From: an uncultured Flavobacteriaceae bacterium | GTDB taxonomy: Bacteria; Bacteroidota; Bacteroidia; Flavobacteriales; Flavobacteriaceae | Reading direction: 5' to 3' | NCBI GenBank assembly: GCA_947500385.1 | Contig: CANMSA010000016.1 | Coordinates: forward strand, 1-64,000 | DNA length: 64,000 bases | Shown: positions 1 to 9,700 of the stretch, piece by piece | Numbering within the stretch: position 1 is the first letter of the stretch | Layout of the letters: every line of letters starts with the position of its first letter | Notes under the pieces: model-generated | Told to the model about the DNA's origin: nothing | What the model saw: only the letters and a program-made list of their open reading frames with translations | Databases searched by the model: none | Position numbers and translations under genes: made by a program

Positions 1-78
1 GAAGTCCTTCTTGATCGCCGAGATCACGCGTATAGCCGTCAAAGAATGGCCCCCCAGCTCGAAAAAATTGTCGTGGAT
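1..78 (-). repeat. PCP segment nearly identical to 3255-3332
   Basis: These 78 bases, which encode the phosphopantetheine region of the carrier domain, match 3255-3332 with only about four mismatches by eye. The match stops abruptly on the adenylation-domain side. The other side lies outside the window. The identity is much higher than between the flanking A domains, which suggests gene conversion or module shuffling. Confidence 0.85.
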
Positions 79-1743
79 ACTGAATTCATGAGCAAACACT
101 TTACCCCAGATGGAATAAAGCTTAGCTTGAATTTCCCCTTTTGGTTTTTCAGCACTATTCAGTTTCTGATTGATAAGCGCCTTCAGTTTCCTTTTTAAAT
201 TTAAAACATCTAATTTGCCATTTTTGTTCTTAGGGAGTTCATTTGACAAATGAAATAAATGAGGACGCAAAGTAGCCGGGAGCTTTTGAGAAATATACTC
301 TTTTAATTTTTCCTGATTTAGTGATGAATCATCCCTACATTGAACAAACGCTCCTAAAATCTTGAATTCTTCGTTGTAAATCGTCTTTACATGTTCTACC
401 CCACTCCGACAGGAAATAACCGCTTCTATTTCCGCTAGTTCAACGCGAATCCCGTTTATTTTTAATTGGTCATCCTTTCTTCCTTTGAACCAATAATATC
501 CCTCTTCATCCATCAGTGCAAAATCACCGGTTTTATAGATGACATCTTCACTACTAAACAAGGGGTGTTTAATAAATACCTGATCAGTTAGTTTTTTATT
601 CTGGTAATATCCCAATGTCCTGTAGTCGGTTTTAATAAATAGCTCCCCGATTTGCCCCTGTTGCAAAGGCATCAGGTCATCTCCAAGAAGAATCGCCTTA
701 CAGCCGCTAATAGGTTTTCCAATAGAAACCATACTTTCCTCCCCTAAGCGATCAATCCAATTTGCGAATTTTATCATCGTGGTTTCTGAGGCTCCGTAAA
801 GATTAATCAGCTGGGTCTTTTGCCCGAACTTGCGCCTCCATTTCATTACATCATCTTTATAAAGTATTTCTCCCGAAAGTAATAAGTGGCGTAAGTCCGT
901 TAACTGAACCGTATCCTCTTGAGCCACCATTAACTCGCGCAAAAAAGTAGGCACACAATGAATGATGTTGATTGTATTTTCAGTTATCCAATCGATCAAA
1001 CCATCCATTTTGATCAAGCCATTGTTCAAAGGGGGGATACAAATGGTTCCTCCGCTACAAATAGGAACGAATACATCCCGCAAAAAAGCATCAAAATTGG
1101 GAGAGGTAAATTGACTAACCCTTGTCCCGACAGGTATTTTTAATGCCTCTATTTCCCAATTAATGAAATGGTCCAGCCCATTATAATTTCCCAAAATACC
1201 CTTTGGTTCCCCTGTAGATCCAGAAGTGAAGTAAAGATAACATGGGTCCTGTTTACCAAGATTTTTGATAGTACTTTCATCTTCCTCACCATCATCTTTG
1301 ATATTGAGCAACTGCCCATTTTCCTCAATCATCTCCTCCTCAGCGATTATCTGAAGAATAGTGTTTCCCTGAATTTTCCCGCGGTCTTTTGCATTCCTAC
1401 AAATCTCATATCCCGAAGCATCCGTAATAATCCATGAAGGCTGATACGCAACCAGTAGTTTATTGATATAAGCAACGGGAAACTTCACGTCAATGGGTAC
1501 AAAGATTTTCCCAGCCTTCATAATCCCTAGTAGTGATTGAATTACGGTCGGTCGGGATTGCAAAAGAACAAAACATAGTTTATTGGCCTCACTATTCTTT
1601 GTCCCTAGCGCATAAGCGATCTTGTTACTAAAGGAATGAATTTGGTGATAGGTATACGACCTACTATGGGTTAAGATTGCTTTATGGTCTGGATATGCCA
1701 AAACACTTTCCCGAAACTTGGTTATCACATTTGGAATGTTCAT
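1..1743 (-). CDS. Non-ribosomal peptide synthetase, A-PCP, cut by left window edge
   Basis: The 581 visible codons start at an ATG (1743) and run off the window while still open. An adenylation domain fills about residues 1-495, with YFTSGSTGEPKG, NLYGASETTM, YKTGDFA and GRKDDQLKINGIR motifs and the NGK lysine. A peptidyl-carrier domain follows, with its phosphopantetheine serine in FFELGGHSL near residue 566. The binding-pocket residues, aligned to GrsA by eye, read D-A-R-H-L-S-L-M-I-K, almost the same as in the upstream NRPS. There is no N-terminal condensation domain, so the C domain ending the upstream NRPS must serve this module. The gene lies 50 bp downstream of that gene in one operon. 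The substrate is inferred to be aspartate-like. Further modules and a release domain must lie outside the window. Confidence 0.93.
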   Translation of the reverse strand, partial: MNIPNVITKFRESVLAYPDHKAILTHSRSYTYHQIHSFSNKIAYALGTKNSEANKLCFVLLQSRPTVIQSLLGIMKAGKIFVPIDVKFPVAYINKLLVAYQPSWIITDASGYEICRNAKDRGKIQGNTILQIIAEEEMIEENGQLLNIKDDGEEDESTIKNLGKQDPCYLYFTSGSTGEPKGILGNYNGLDHFINWEIEALKIPVGTRVSQFTSPNFDAFLRDVFVPICSGGTICIPPLNNGLIKMDGLIDWITENTINIIHCVPTFLRELMVAQEDTVQLTDLRHLLLSGEILYKDDVMKWRRKFGQKTQLINLYGASETTMIKFANWIDRLGEESMVSIGKPISGCKAILLGDDLMPLQQGQIGELFIKTDYRTLGYYQNKKLTDQVFIKHPLFSSEDVIYKTGDFALMDEEGYYWFKGRKDDQLKINGIRVELAEIEAVISCRSGVEHVKTIYNEEFKILGAFVQCRDDSSLNQEKLKEYISQKLPATLRPHLFHLSNELPKNKNGKLDVLNLKRKLKALINQKLNSAEKPKGEIQAKLYSIWGKVFAHEFSIHDNFFELGGHSLTAIRVISAIKKDF

Positions 1744-1793
1744 AACGAATAATGATTTTAAGGATTAGGTTCAATTAACCGGATAATCCTATT

Positions 1794-4700
1794 TTAATTA
1801 AAGAACTTGGCGAGTTGCTCCTTTTTCTCTTCCATCTCGCTTTTGGAAATATTTCCAAGTTCCTGCGTCATTCTATCGGGCTTGTCCAAAACACTTTTAA
1901 TTACTTCTTTAAAGTGTTTTGCCAGCGAACTCACGAATGCCCCTTTAATTCTTCTATTATCATGTAAGAATGTAATATTGATATGGTTTTTTTGTTCCCT
2001 TACGTATAGCGTAATATCCTGTTTGTGTATGCTTTTATCAAGATGGAGCTGTTGGACGGACAACCCTTCAACACACAAATCATAGTCCTCCATAAAATTG
2101 ATCGTATTCAACACCACCTTGAAAATGGGGTTTTCATTTTCCCTTCTTGGTATTTGTAAACCGCTTACAATTGTTTCAAATGGAATGTAACTGTAAGTAT
2201 AAGCTTCTAACGTGGTGTCCTTGATTTGGGACAATAAGCTTAAAAAAGAGATATTTTTGGTCAAATCGCATCGTAACGCAATCGTATTTAAAAAATTCCC
2301 CACCACGACACTGTCTTCTTCCCTTATTCTATTTGAAATGGGACTACCGATACAAATGTCCTTGTCACCCGTAAATCTATGGAGCGCTAAGCTATATATA
2401 CCTAACATAAACATGAATAGACTTACATTTTCTTGCTTACATAGCTTCGTAATCTTATTATGTTGTTTTGTGTTTATTTCATATTGAATTGGAATCAGCT
2501 CTTCCTTCTCGTCAATTTTTACCTTTGGTAGATTTAAAGTGTTTAGCTTATTTAATTTGATATTCCAATATTCATGGCATTCTTTCAGCTTTTGTTCTTT
2601 AAACGAATTTCTTTGCCAAATGGCATAATCCGAATATTGATGTGTCTTTGGAGGCAGTGTTAAACCCTTTCCCAAAAACCGATGTTCGTATAATTGTATA
2701 AATTCGTTAATCAATATTGGCGTAGACAATGCATCGGAAGCAATATGGTGCACCGTGAAAATCAAAACATATTGCTGTTCTCCCCACTCAATCAAGTGCA
2801 CTCTTATCATATGATCTTTTTTTAGATCAAAAGGGATATTTATAATATCTTTTAAGTCGGTATCGGTAGGAAAACCATGGGTTCTTTGAAACGTAATATT
2901 CGGTTTTTTCCCTAATATTTTTTTTTGAAAAACCTTGTTATTGCTTTCGTAATAAGTTGTAGCCAATATCTCATTACGTTCGACCAATGCGTTTAAAGCA
3001 TGATTTAGTGCTGTTTTATCTACAATCCCTTTGAGCTTAAATACGGCGGATATATGATGATCGACCGTACCCTTGAGTTGGTCAATAAACCATATACTTT
3101 CCTGTGCAAACGACAGCGGAATTTTGTTTGGCCTGTCTTGATCTTTGGGTAAATGGTGGCCGTCTTCCGGCATCTTATCCATGCCCTCTATTTTTTTCGC
3201 TAATTCACAGACGGTTTGATGCGCGAAAAAATCCGGAATGGACAGGCTAACCTGGAAGTCCTTCTTGATCGACGAGATCACGCGTATCGCAGTCAAAGAA
3301 TGGCCCCCAAGCTCGAAAAAATTGTCGTGGACCCCCACGCGTTCCGCTCCCAGCAGCGAACGCCATATCCCCACAAGCCTTTCCTCGGTCTCGTTGCGGG
3401 GGGCGGTGTGGACCTCCCCTAATTCGCGCAGGTGCCCAAGGAACATTTCACGTAGGCGGGCCACATCGGTCTTACCATTGCTGTTTACGGGAAACGCCTC
3501 TTTGACGAGATAAATGCCGGGCAACATGTAAGTGGGAAGGTGCGCCTTGCAAAAAACCGATGCTTCTTCGGCGGATATCCCCGAACGGCTCTTTACAAAT
3601 GCGCAGAGCAAGGATTTCGGCTCCTCATAGAGCACATGAACATCTTCCACTGATGGATGGGAACGAAGGTGGTTCTCTATCTCTCCCAATTCTATCCGTA
3701 TTCCACGTAGTTTGATCTGGTCGTCCTTTCTTCCACGGAACTCGTAAACACCATCGCTGCGCCTTACCGCCAAATCGCCCGTCTTGTACATACGGTCCCC
3801 TTCCTTGAGCATGGGATGCCCAACAAAACAACTATCGGTCATCTCTTGGTCGCCATAATAGCCCAGGCTACTATAGGCGGTCTTGATGTAAAGCTCTCCC
3901 ACTACCCCGTCGTCTACAATCTCTAAATTTGAATTGAATATAATTGCTTTTGCCCCCGATATGGGGACGCCTATCGGAATACTTCCCTTCACGTCCTTCT
4001 CCTGGTCTATTTTGTAGGCGAACTTCACCATAGTGGTCTCTGTTGCACCATACAAGTTCACCAACTGGGCGGATTGGTAGAAACGGTCGCACCAGTTGGC
4101 AATATCCTCACCGTACAAACGCTCTCCAGACAATAGAACATACCGTAAATCGGACAATGGAACGCGTTCGCCCTCCGATTCGGATATCAACTCCCTAAAG
4201 AAAGTGGGAACGCAATGGATTAAATTGATCTTTTGTCCCTGAAGCCATGACGGTACAAGGGATGTTTGTACAACACCACCCTCTCGAGGGGGTATACAAA
4301 GTGTACCACCACTGCACAAGGCCACAAATACATCTCTTAGAAAGGCATCGAACCCCACGCCCGTAAACTGGCCGACCCGTATCCCCTCTTCCACTTCCAA
4401 GTATCGCAACTCCCAATCAATAAAATGATTTAGTCCTCGATACACCCCCAAGACCCCTTTTGGCGCACCCGTGGAGCCCGATGTAAAATACAGATAGCAT
4501 GGATCATTCGGTCGCAGATCGATGCTGGGAGACGTAGCCGAGCGATTCGGTGTTAGTGCCCTCTTATATTCCTCCCAATCCAGCGCTTGTCCTCCGAAAG
4601 GAGATAGGTCGTAGCTACTTACCCTTGGTAAAATGGTAAGCCTGGAACGTATCGAGGTATAACGTGACACGGTACCCGCATCTAAAATCAACCAGCCCGG

Positions 4701-5024
4701 ACGATACCGATTCAATAAATAAATGATACGTGCGTCTGGGTAATTTGCACTAATAGGCACATAGACCTTACCGGACCTGAAAATACCCAATAAAGATTCT
4801 ACATAGGCTATGGGGGAGCTCACCAATACGAAACACAGCTCAGATCTATTTTCCGAGCAAGTATCCAAAAAAGAAGACAAAGATAAGGTGGCATCATATA
4901 ATGACCTATAACTTATCGAAAGTGAATTACTCTCCAAAGCCAACTTGTCGGGAGTTCGTGCCACCCAGTTGTCGAATAAGGACAATACGTTTGTATAAGG
5001 GTAATCGGCTGATTGCTCTCTCAT
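1794..5024 (-). CDS. Non-ribosomal peptide synthetase, A-PCP-C
   Basis: This 1076-residue protein activates one amino acid and condenses it onward. The A domain covers about residues 1-515 (YFTSGSTGAPKG, NLYGATETTM, YKTGDLA, RKDDQIKLRGIR, NGK). The PCP covers about 540-610, with its serine in FFELGGHSL near 575. The C domain covers about 640-1060, with the catalytic motif HHIASDA near 757 (canonical HHxxxDG, with glycine replaced by alanine). The pocket code read by eye is D-A-R-H-L-S-L-M-V-K. The protein accepts the chain from the C-terminal C domain of the PKS protein and passes it to the A-PCP protein downstream. Its A-PCP half is visibly GC-richer than its C half. It starts 7 bp after the hydroxylase gene, so coupled expression is likely. 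Hydroxy- or D-aspartate as substrate is an inference. Confidence 0.95.
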   Translation of the reverse strand: MREQSADYPYTNVLSLFDNWVARTPDKLALESNSLSISYRSLYDATLSLSSFLDTCSENRSELCFVLVSSPIAYVESLLGIFRSGKVYVPISANYPDARIIYLLNRYRPGWLILDAGTVSRYTSIRSRLTILPRVSSYDLSPFGGQALDWEEYKRALTPNRSATSPSIDLRPNDPCYLYFTSGSTGAPKGVLGVYRGLNHFIDWELRYLEVEEGIRVGQFTGVGFDAFLRDVFVALCSGGTLCIPPREGGVVQTSLVPSWLQGQKINLIHCVPTFFRELISESEGERVPLSDLRYVLLSGERLYGEDIANWCDRFYQSAQLVNLYGATETTMVKFAYKIDQEKDVKGSIPIGVPISGAKAIIFNSNLEIVDDGVVGELYIKTAYSSLGYYGDQEMTDSCFVGHPMLKEGDRMYKTGDLAVRRSDGVYEFRGRKDDQIKLRGIRIELGEIENHLRSHPSVEDVHVLYEEPKSLLCAFVKSRSGISAEEASVFCKAHLPTYMLPGIYLVKEAFPVNSNGKTDVARLREMFLGHLRELGEVHTAPRNETEERLVGIWRSLLGAERVGVHDNFFELGGHSLTAIRVISSIKKDFQVSLSIPDFFAHQTVCELAKKIEGMDKMPEDGHHLPKDQDRPNKIPLSFAQESIWFIDQLKGTVDHHISAVFKLKGIVDKTALNHALNALVERNEILATTYYESNNKVFQKKILGKKPNITFQRTHGFPTDTDLKDIINIPFDLKKDHMIRVHLIEWGEQQYVLIFTVHHIASDALSTPILINEFIQLYEHRFLGKGLTLPPKTHQYSDYAIWQRNSFKEQKLKECHEYWNIKLNKLNTLNLPKVKIDEKEELIPIQYEINTKQHNKITKLCKQENVSLFMFMLGIYSLALHRFTGDKDICIGSPISNRIREEDSVVVGNFLNTIALRCDLTKNISFLSLLSQIKDTTLEAYTYSYIPFETIVSGLQIPRRENENPIFKVVLNTINFMEDYDLCVEGLSVQQLHLDKSIHKQDITLYVREQKNHINITFLHDNRRIKGAFVSSLAKHFKEVIKSVLDKPDRMTQELGNISKSEMEEKKEQLAKFFN
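3255..3332 (-). repeat. PCP segment nearly identical to 1-78
   Basis: This is the second copy of the 78-base carrier-domain segment. It encodes the LGGHSLTAIRVIS region of the A-PCP-C synthetase. Beyond 3332 the two genes diverge immediately. The copy also sits where base composition changes from GC-rich (A-PCP) to AT-rich (C domain), so it may mark a recombination point. Confidence 0.85.
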
Positions 5025-5031
5025 AATAATT

Positions 5032-5991
5032 CTATGATATCATTGAAACCAAAATTTTCCGAGATCCTTGGAACGGAGATCTCCCATGGCTCATCAACAC
5101 ATTATCCAGTACCATCAAATCCCCTACCTCCCATTGGAATACGCTGGTATGATCACGGGTCACTTGGCGGATCTCGTCCAACATCTCCAAGGGTATCGCA
5201 CTCCCATCACCGAAACAGGCATATTGGGGCATCGCCTCCGGCGTACCTGAGTACAACTCCATCAATGCAGCATATATCTCTTCACCATTGGTACTGGGAT
5301 GGAACTGATCTGCCTGGTTGAACCATACTTCCTCACCGGTATCGGGATGAAGGACCGTAGCGGGTCTCGTATGGATCAATCGAAGATTATCGCCCGACCA
5401 CTGATAATCGATCCCTTGGCCACTGCAATAGGAGGATACCACTGTACGGTCATCCGTTTCAAAGGTCGATTGCCATGAAGGTCCGGCACCCAAGCCGCCA
5501 TGAAGGTTCCGTATGTAGCGAACCCCCTTGTCCCTAAAAACGGCACGCGTAGTCTTGGAAAGTGACCGAAGGATCAAACGACTGTCCGCTACCAATGTAC
5601 TACCGCCTTCTTCCGCGGCTTGTACGCAACAGAAAAAAATATAACGCGGCCAGAAAGATGTATACGACAGCTCATTGTGCAAGGAAATAAATGACTCCGA
5701 TGGATGTTCAGTGGACGTGTATACTCTATTGCCCAACTTTGTCCTAGGGGAGTTGCCGTCAACATAATCCAGAGAGGAGCCCGGAAACAACGATACCGAA
5801 GCAGACAGCTTGTCACCATCGTCTATACCGTAACCCCGAAATAAAACCGCTCCCTTACAGGATAGAATGGCGGTGATATCGGACAGGTTATCCCCGATAT
5901 AGGACCCAAGGTCCGAAAAACCATCATTGCCGATCAAATGGGGGTACCCGTCGGAAATGGATCGACTACCGTAAAAATCATCTTTTAACAT
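5032..5991 (-). CDS. TauD/TfdA-type Fe(II)/2-oxoglutarate oxygenase (SyrP-like hydroxylase)
   Basis: The 319-residue protein is a cytoplasmic non-heme iron dioxygenase. The iron-binding triad is visible as His105 and Glu107 (SLHNELSY) plus His302 near the C terminus (LMSHGRSPF). Arg311 or Arg304 is placed to bind 2-oxoglutarate. The stretch WPRYIFFCC followed by EEGGSTLVADSR is typical of the SyrP-like subgroup, whose founding member hydroxylates carrier-bound aspartate during syringomycin synthesis. Its place between the racemase and the NRPS, with a 7-bp overlap on the former and a 7-bp gap to the latter, supports a tailoring role on a carrier-bound amino acid. Beta-hydroxylation of aspartate is an inference. 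Oxidation of another residue or of the acyl chain is possible. The gene shares the raised GC of the adjoining A-PCP region. Confidence 0.88.
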   Translation of the reverse strand: MLKDDFYGSRSISDGYPHLIGNDGFSDLGSYIGDNLSDITAILSCKGAVLFRGYGIDDGDKLSASVSLFPGSSLDYVDGNSPRTKLGNRVYTSTEHPSESFISLHNELSYTSFWPRYIFFCCVQAAEEGGSTLVADSRLILRSLSKTTRAVFRDKGVRYIRNLHGGLGAGPSWQSTFETDDRTVVSSYCSGQGIDYQWSGDNLRLIHTRPATVLHPDTGEEVWFNQADQFHPSTNGEEIYAALMELYSGTPEAMPQYACFGDGSAIPLEMLDEIRQVTRDHTSVFQWEVGDLMVLDNVLMSHGRSPFQGSRKILVSMIS

Positions 5992-6749
5992 ATCTTGATT
6001 CTTTTTTTTGATAAATGGTCAACTTTAGCGATTCCACTTATTTGTCTTGCTACTATATCCAGCGGGTCAATAACAATACTTTGATCTAACCGACTCCAAT
6101 CTTTTTTCGTAAGTAAGTGTAATTCCGTACATCCGGCTATCGTATGTTTAAGACCATACTTGTCAATGACATTTCTGAATTGATTTACAACGGCCGACGG
6201 ACCGATCCCCATTTTTAAATGGGTATATATAATGGAATGAACTTCCTTTTGATCGTTAGGTGTCAGAAAGCAAACCTGTTCTTTTATAACATCCCAATCA
6301 GGATGTGATTCCAAAATTTTCATTTTGCAAGTACCGCTAGATGACATAAACAAAAAGTGTTTTGTATCCTGTTTGATACAGTCTACTACGATATCTACCA
6401 AAGAGATAATTTTGTTCTTCAAGGAAACTGGCAATTGAGGAATAAGGTGATGAATTGTGAAACAACAAATCACAAATTTTGTCGCTCCCATTTGTTCCAG
6501 ATTGGATAATATTTCCACCAACCTCTTATACAAAACCGATTCGTTTCCCTCAATAAAACTTGTAGTTCTATCCGGAATAGAGGGGTCGGAATAATGAATG
6601 ATGAACGGGGCTGCCTGTTCATTCGCGTTGAACTTATGGTAATGATATATTCTTTTAATAAATTCCGAACTGGCCAGTGGCCCCATACCGCCCACAACAC
6701 CATACACAGCAGGTGATTTTATTTTTTCCAAGTAAGGCTTCTCTTCCAT
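5985..6749 (-). CDS. Aspartate/glutamate racemase family protein
   Basis: The 254-residue protein belongs to the PLP-independent Asp/Glu racemase family. It opens with the family signature VGGMGPLAS. Both catalytic cysteines are present: Cys96 in CCFTIHH and Cys207 in AGCTELHLL. The first motif is unusual because the asparagine that normally follows the cysteine (CNTxH) is phenylalanine here. Length is normal for the family. It overlaps the hydroxylase gene by 7 bp and lies 17 bp after the PKS gene. A racemase inside an NRPS operon most simply supplies a D-acidic residue, as McyF is thought to do in microcystin clusters. Aspartate is preferred over glutamate because of the NRPS pocket codes. 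No epimerisation domain is visible in the NRPS proteins, which also fits. Confidence 0.88.
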   Translation of the reverse strand: MEEKPYLEKIKSPAVYGVVGGMGPLASSEFIKRIYHYHKFNANEQAAPFIIHYSDPSIPDRTTSFIEGNESVLYKRLVEILSNLEQMGATKFVICCFTIHHLIPQLPVSLKNKIISLVDIVVDCIKQDTKHFLFMSSSGTCKMKILESHPDWDVIKEQVCFLTPNDQKEVHSIIYTHLKMGIGPSAVVNQFRNVIDKYGLKHTIAGCTELHLLTKKDWSRLDQSIVIDPLDIVARQISGIAKVDHLSKKRIKIC

Positions 6750-6766
6750 ATCTTTTACTTTTTAAT

Positions 6767-9700
6767 TCAATCACTAAAAAAATCAGACGTCCTTTTTTTC
6801 TTTTCGACTTTCTTCAATTCTGAAGACATATCCATACTGGAAATTGTACGTTCGGGATTATCCAAAGCAGATTTGACGAGTTCGAAATAATTATGTTTAA
6901 ACCTTTGCATGCTCGTGTCACTAAATAAGTTTCTGTTATAGAGAAACTTTATTTTTAAACTATCATGATTATCTGTTAAATATATAGTAAGGTCCGATTT
7001 AAAATCCATCTCATAATCGGTCAAGTGCTCTATTTGTGCATTGCCGATATGTGTCAAATCAGAAATTGAAGGATAATGAACAAGTGAAATTTGAAACAAT
7101 GGATTATCAGCGTTCTTATTACGTCCTAGTTTCAAACTATTTAGTACATCTGTAATGGGGACCTGTTGTCTGGCATAGGCTTGCCTAGTGATACCGCTCA
7201 CTGCGCCAAGTAATTTTTTAAATATTGTAGCCTCTGTAAACTGGGTCCTTAATACAACGGTATTCATAAACAAACCTATTGTTGATTGCCATTCAACACC
7301 AGTTCTATTAGCCATGGGGCAGCCTATACCAATATCATTTGCTTCCGTATACTTATGTATTAACACTTTTAAGATAGAAAGAATCACCACAAACGGTGTC
7401 ACCCCCTCCTGGACAGCTAATTCCTTTATTTTTTTTGTGTAATAACTGTTTAGTTCCAGTGTCACCTTTCCTCCTCTAGTAGTATGGGGAAGCCCAATAT
7501 TATCATAGGGAAGTGGGGCTTTCTTAAGACCCGCAAGTTGATTTTTCCAATACCGCAAATCTTCCTGTCTTTGCTTTGGTTTATGGAAGCGTTCCTGCCT
7601 CAAGACAAAATCAGAGTATTGTTTTTGGAGCTTTGGTAAATTAGGCGAAAGCCCCCGCTCCAATGTGTCGTAGATTTCTTTGAATTCCTGTTGTAAAATT
7701 GACATTGACCAACCATCAAATGCAATGTGGTGTGCTACAATCACAAGAACATATTCTAGCTGTTTGACTTTTAGCAAATCGACCCGAATGGGATGATCCC
7801 GAGATAAATCAAAAGGCAAACTGATTTTTTGTTGAATACTGTCCACCCTACTCAAACGCTCCTTTTGTAGTTCTAAATCTTCATAACCAATATTCCATTT
7901 GCCGATGGGCAATATTTCTTGATATGGCATGCCATCTAGTTCCTTGTAGACAGTTCTTAGAATTTCGTGCCTTTCAACAATCTGCTTAAGCGCTTCACCT
8001 ACGAAATCCGTATTCACATCACCTTTCAAGCTCATCACCGTGGCAAGGTGTTCATTTACACTTCCTTTTAACTTATCAACAAACCAAACTATCTTTTGTC
8101 CTGTTGATAGGGGCAAGTATGCTTGCTCCTCTATCGTTAATTCATCCATGTCAATTTTGTTGGAATTTCCTGTATCTTCATCCAACAATTCTTGTACAAC
8201 GTAATGGGCACTTTTAGCTACCGTAGGATTATCGAGCATTAAAGAAAGAGGGAGATTAATACCTATCACACTCGAAAGTGCATTCCTGAGTTCCATCAGT
8301 CTTAATGAGTCAAACCCTTCATGGATAAGTGAAGTGTGCTTTGAAAGACTGTTTGAATTTGGAAGTCCTAGAATTATTCTCACTTCTTTCAGAATTATTC
8401 CTTCCACAAGACTGATCTTCCCTTCCTCATCAAGTTGTGCCAACTCGTCCAGAACCCCTTCACTTTTGGGCTTTTCCATTGTATCGGAATCGAAAACAAT
8501 GTTATCATAAAATGCAGGTACAGTTTTCCAATGCTCCCTGAGTTTTTGTGTAAAAACTTTTCTATTAATGGATATGGGAATGGTCCTTTTTTCACTGGTC
8601 TTCAGAATGTCTTGCATAATTTCAAAACCGTCATCCCCTGCTATCCGATTTAAACCAAAACTTTCCGACATGACATCACTTTTGGATAGCATTCCACGTT
8701 CACTTATCCATCCTCCCCAATTGATGCTACATGCAGTTAAATCCTGATGTGTTCTATATTGCACCAAACCATCTAAAAATGCATTTGCAGCGGCATAATT
8801 CGCCTGTCCTTCCGTACCTAATACGGCAGATACCGATGAAAACAATACAAAGTATTCTATTGGGTGCTGCTTCGCGATACGATGTAAATTCCAACCTCCC
8901 AATACCTTAGGCAGGAATGCCTTTTTGAATTGATCAGGTGTTTGATTGATTAGTATGGAATCATGTATTGCGCCTGCCAAATGAAACATGGCTTTTAACG
9001 GATATTCCTTGGGCACAGTAGAAATCAATTCTTTTAGCCGTTCATAATTTCCGATATCCTGAATCGCTACGGTAACTTTTACACGGGACTCAAGCTCGCG
9101 GATTACCTGATTCACTTTTTCACTAGGTTCATTGCGTCCCAATAAGATAAGATGATCAACAGATGTAGTCTTGACCAACCACTTAAAAAGGTCTAGACCC
9201 AAACCTCCAAAAGCCCCTGTAATCAATGCCGTTCCCCTTAACGACCTAATATCCCTCTCTTGGTCCGTATTTTCAGGGATTGGCTTCTTCGTTAAGCGCA
9301 AACCATAGATATTTGATCTGTTCAACAAGAGCTGTTTTTCCCTATTATTGGAATAGTTCCCTAATATTTTTAACAGTAACTCAGTATCTATCCTGTCAGG
9401 CACTACATCTATTAGCCCTAAGAAAATTTCAGGATGTTCCTGAATGAAGACCCTTGCCAAGCCCCAAAGTGGTGAACACTTCAAATTTTGCCGAATGTCA
9501 AATTCATTGTCGACATTTTGAGCCCCGCTGGTAATCCACCACGTCTTATTGTATCTAGGAAGCTTTCCTGATGACAGTAGCTTGACCAGGGATTGCAAAA
9601 ACTTCAGTCCCATAAGACTGATAGTCTCCGTATCTTCATAAAATCTCCCTTCCTCGGTTTCACAAAAGGAACTCCATACTATTATGATATTCGTGAGCCT

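Noticed and set aside
3200-5320. Several long open frames opposite or out of frame with the NRPS and hydroxylase genes
   Set aside because: They arise from the GC-rich codon pattern of the real genes. They have no recognisable motif, and the reading frames with NRPS and oxygenase motifs explain the DNA.
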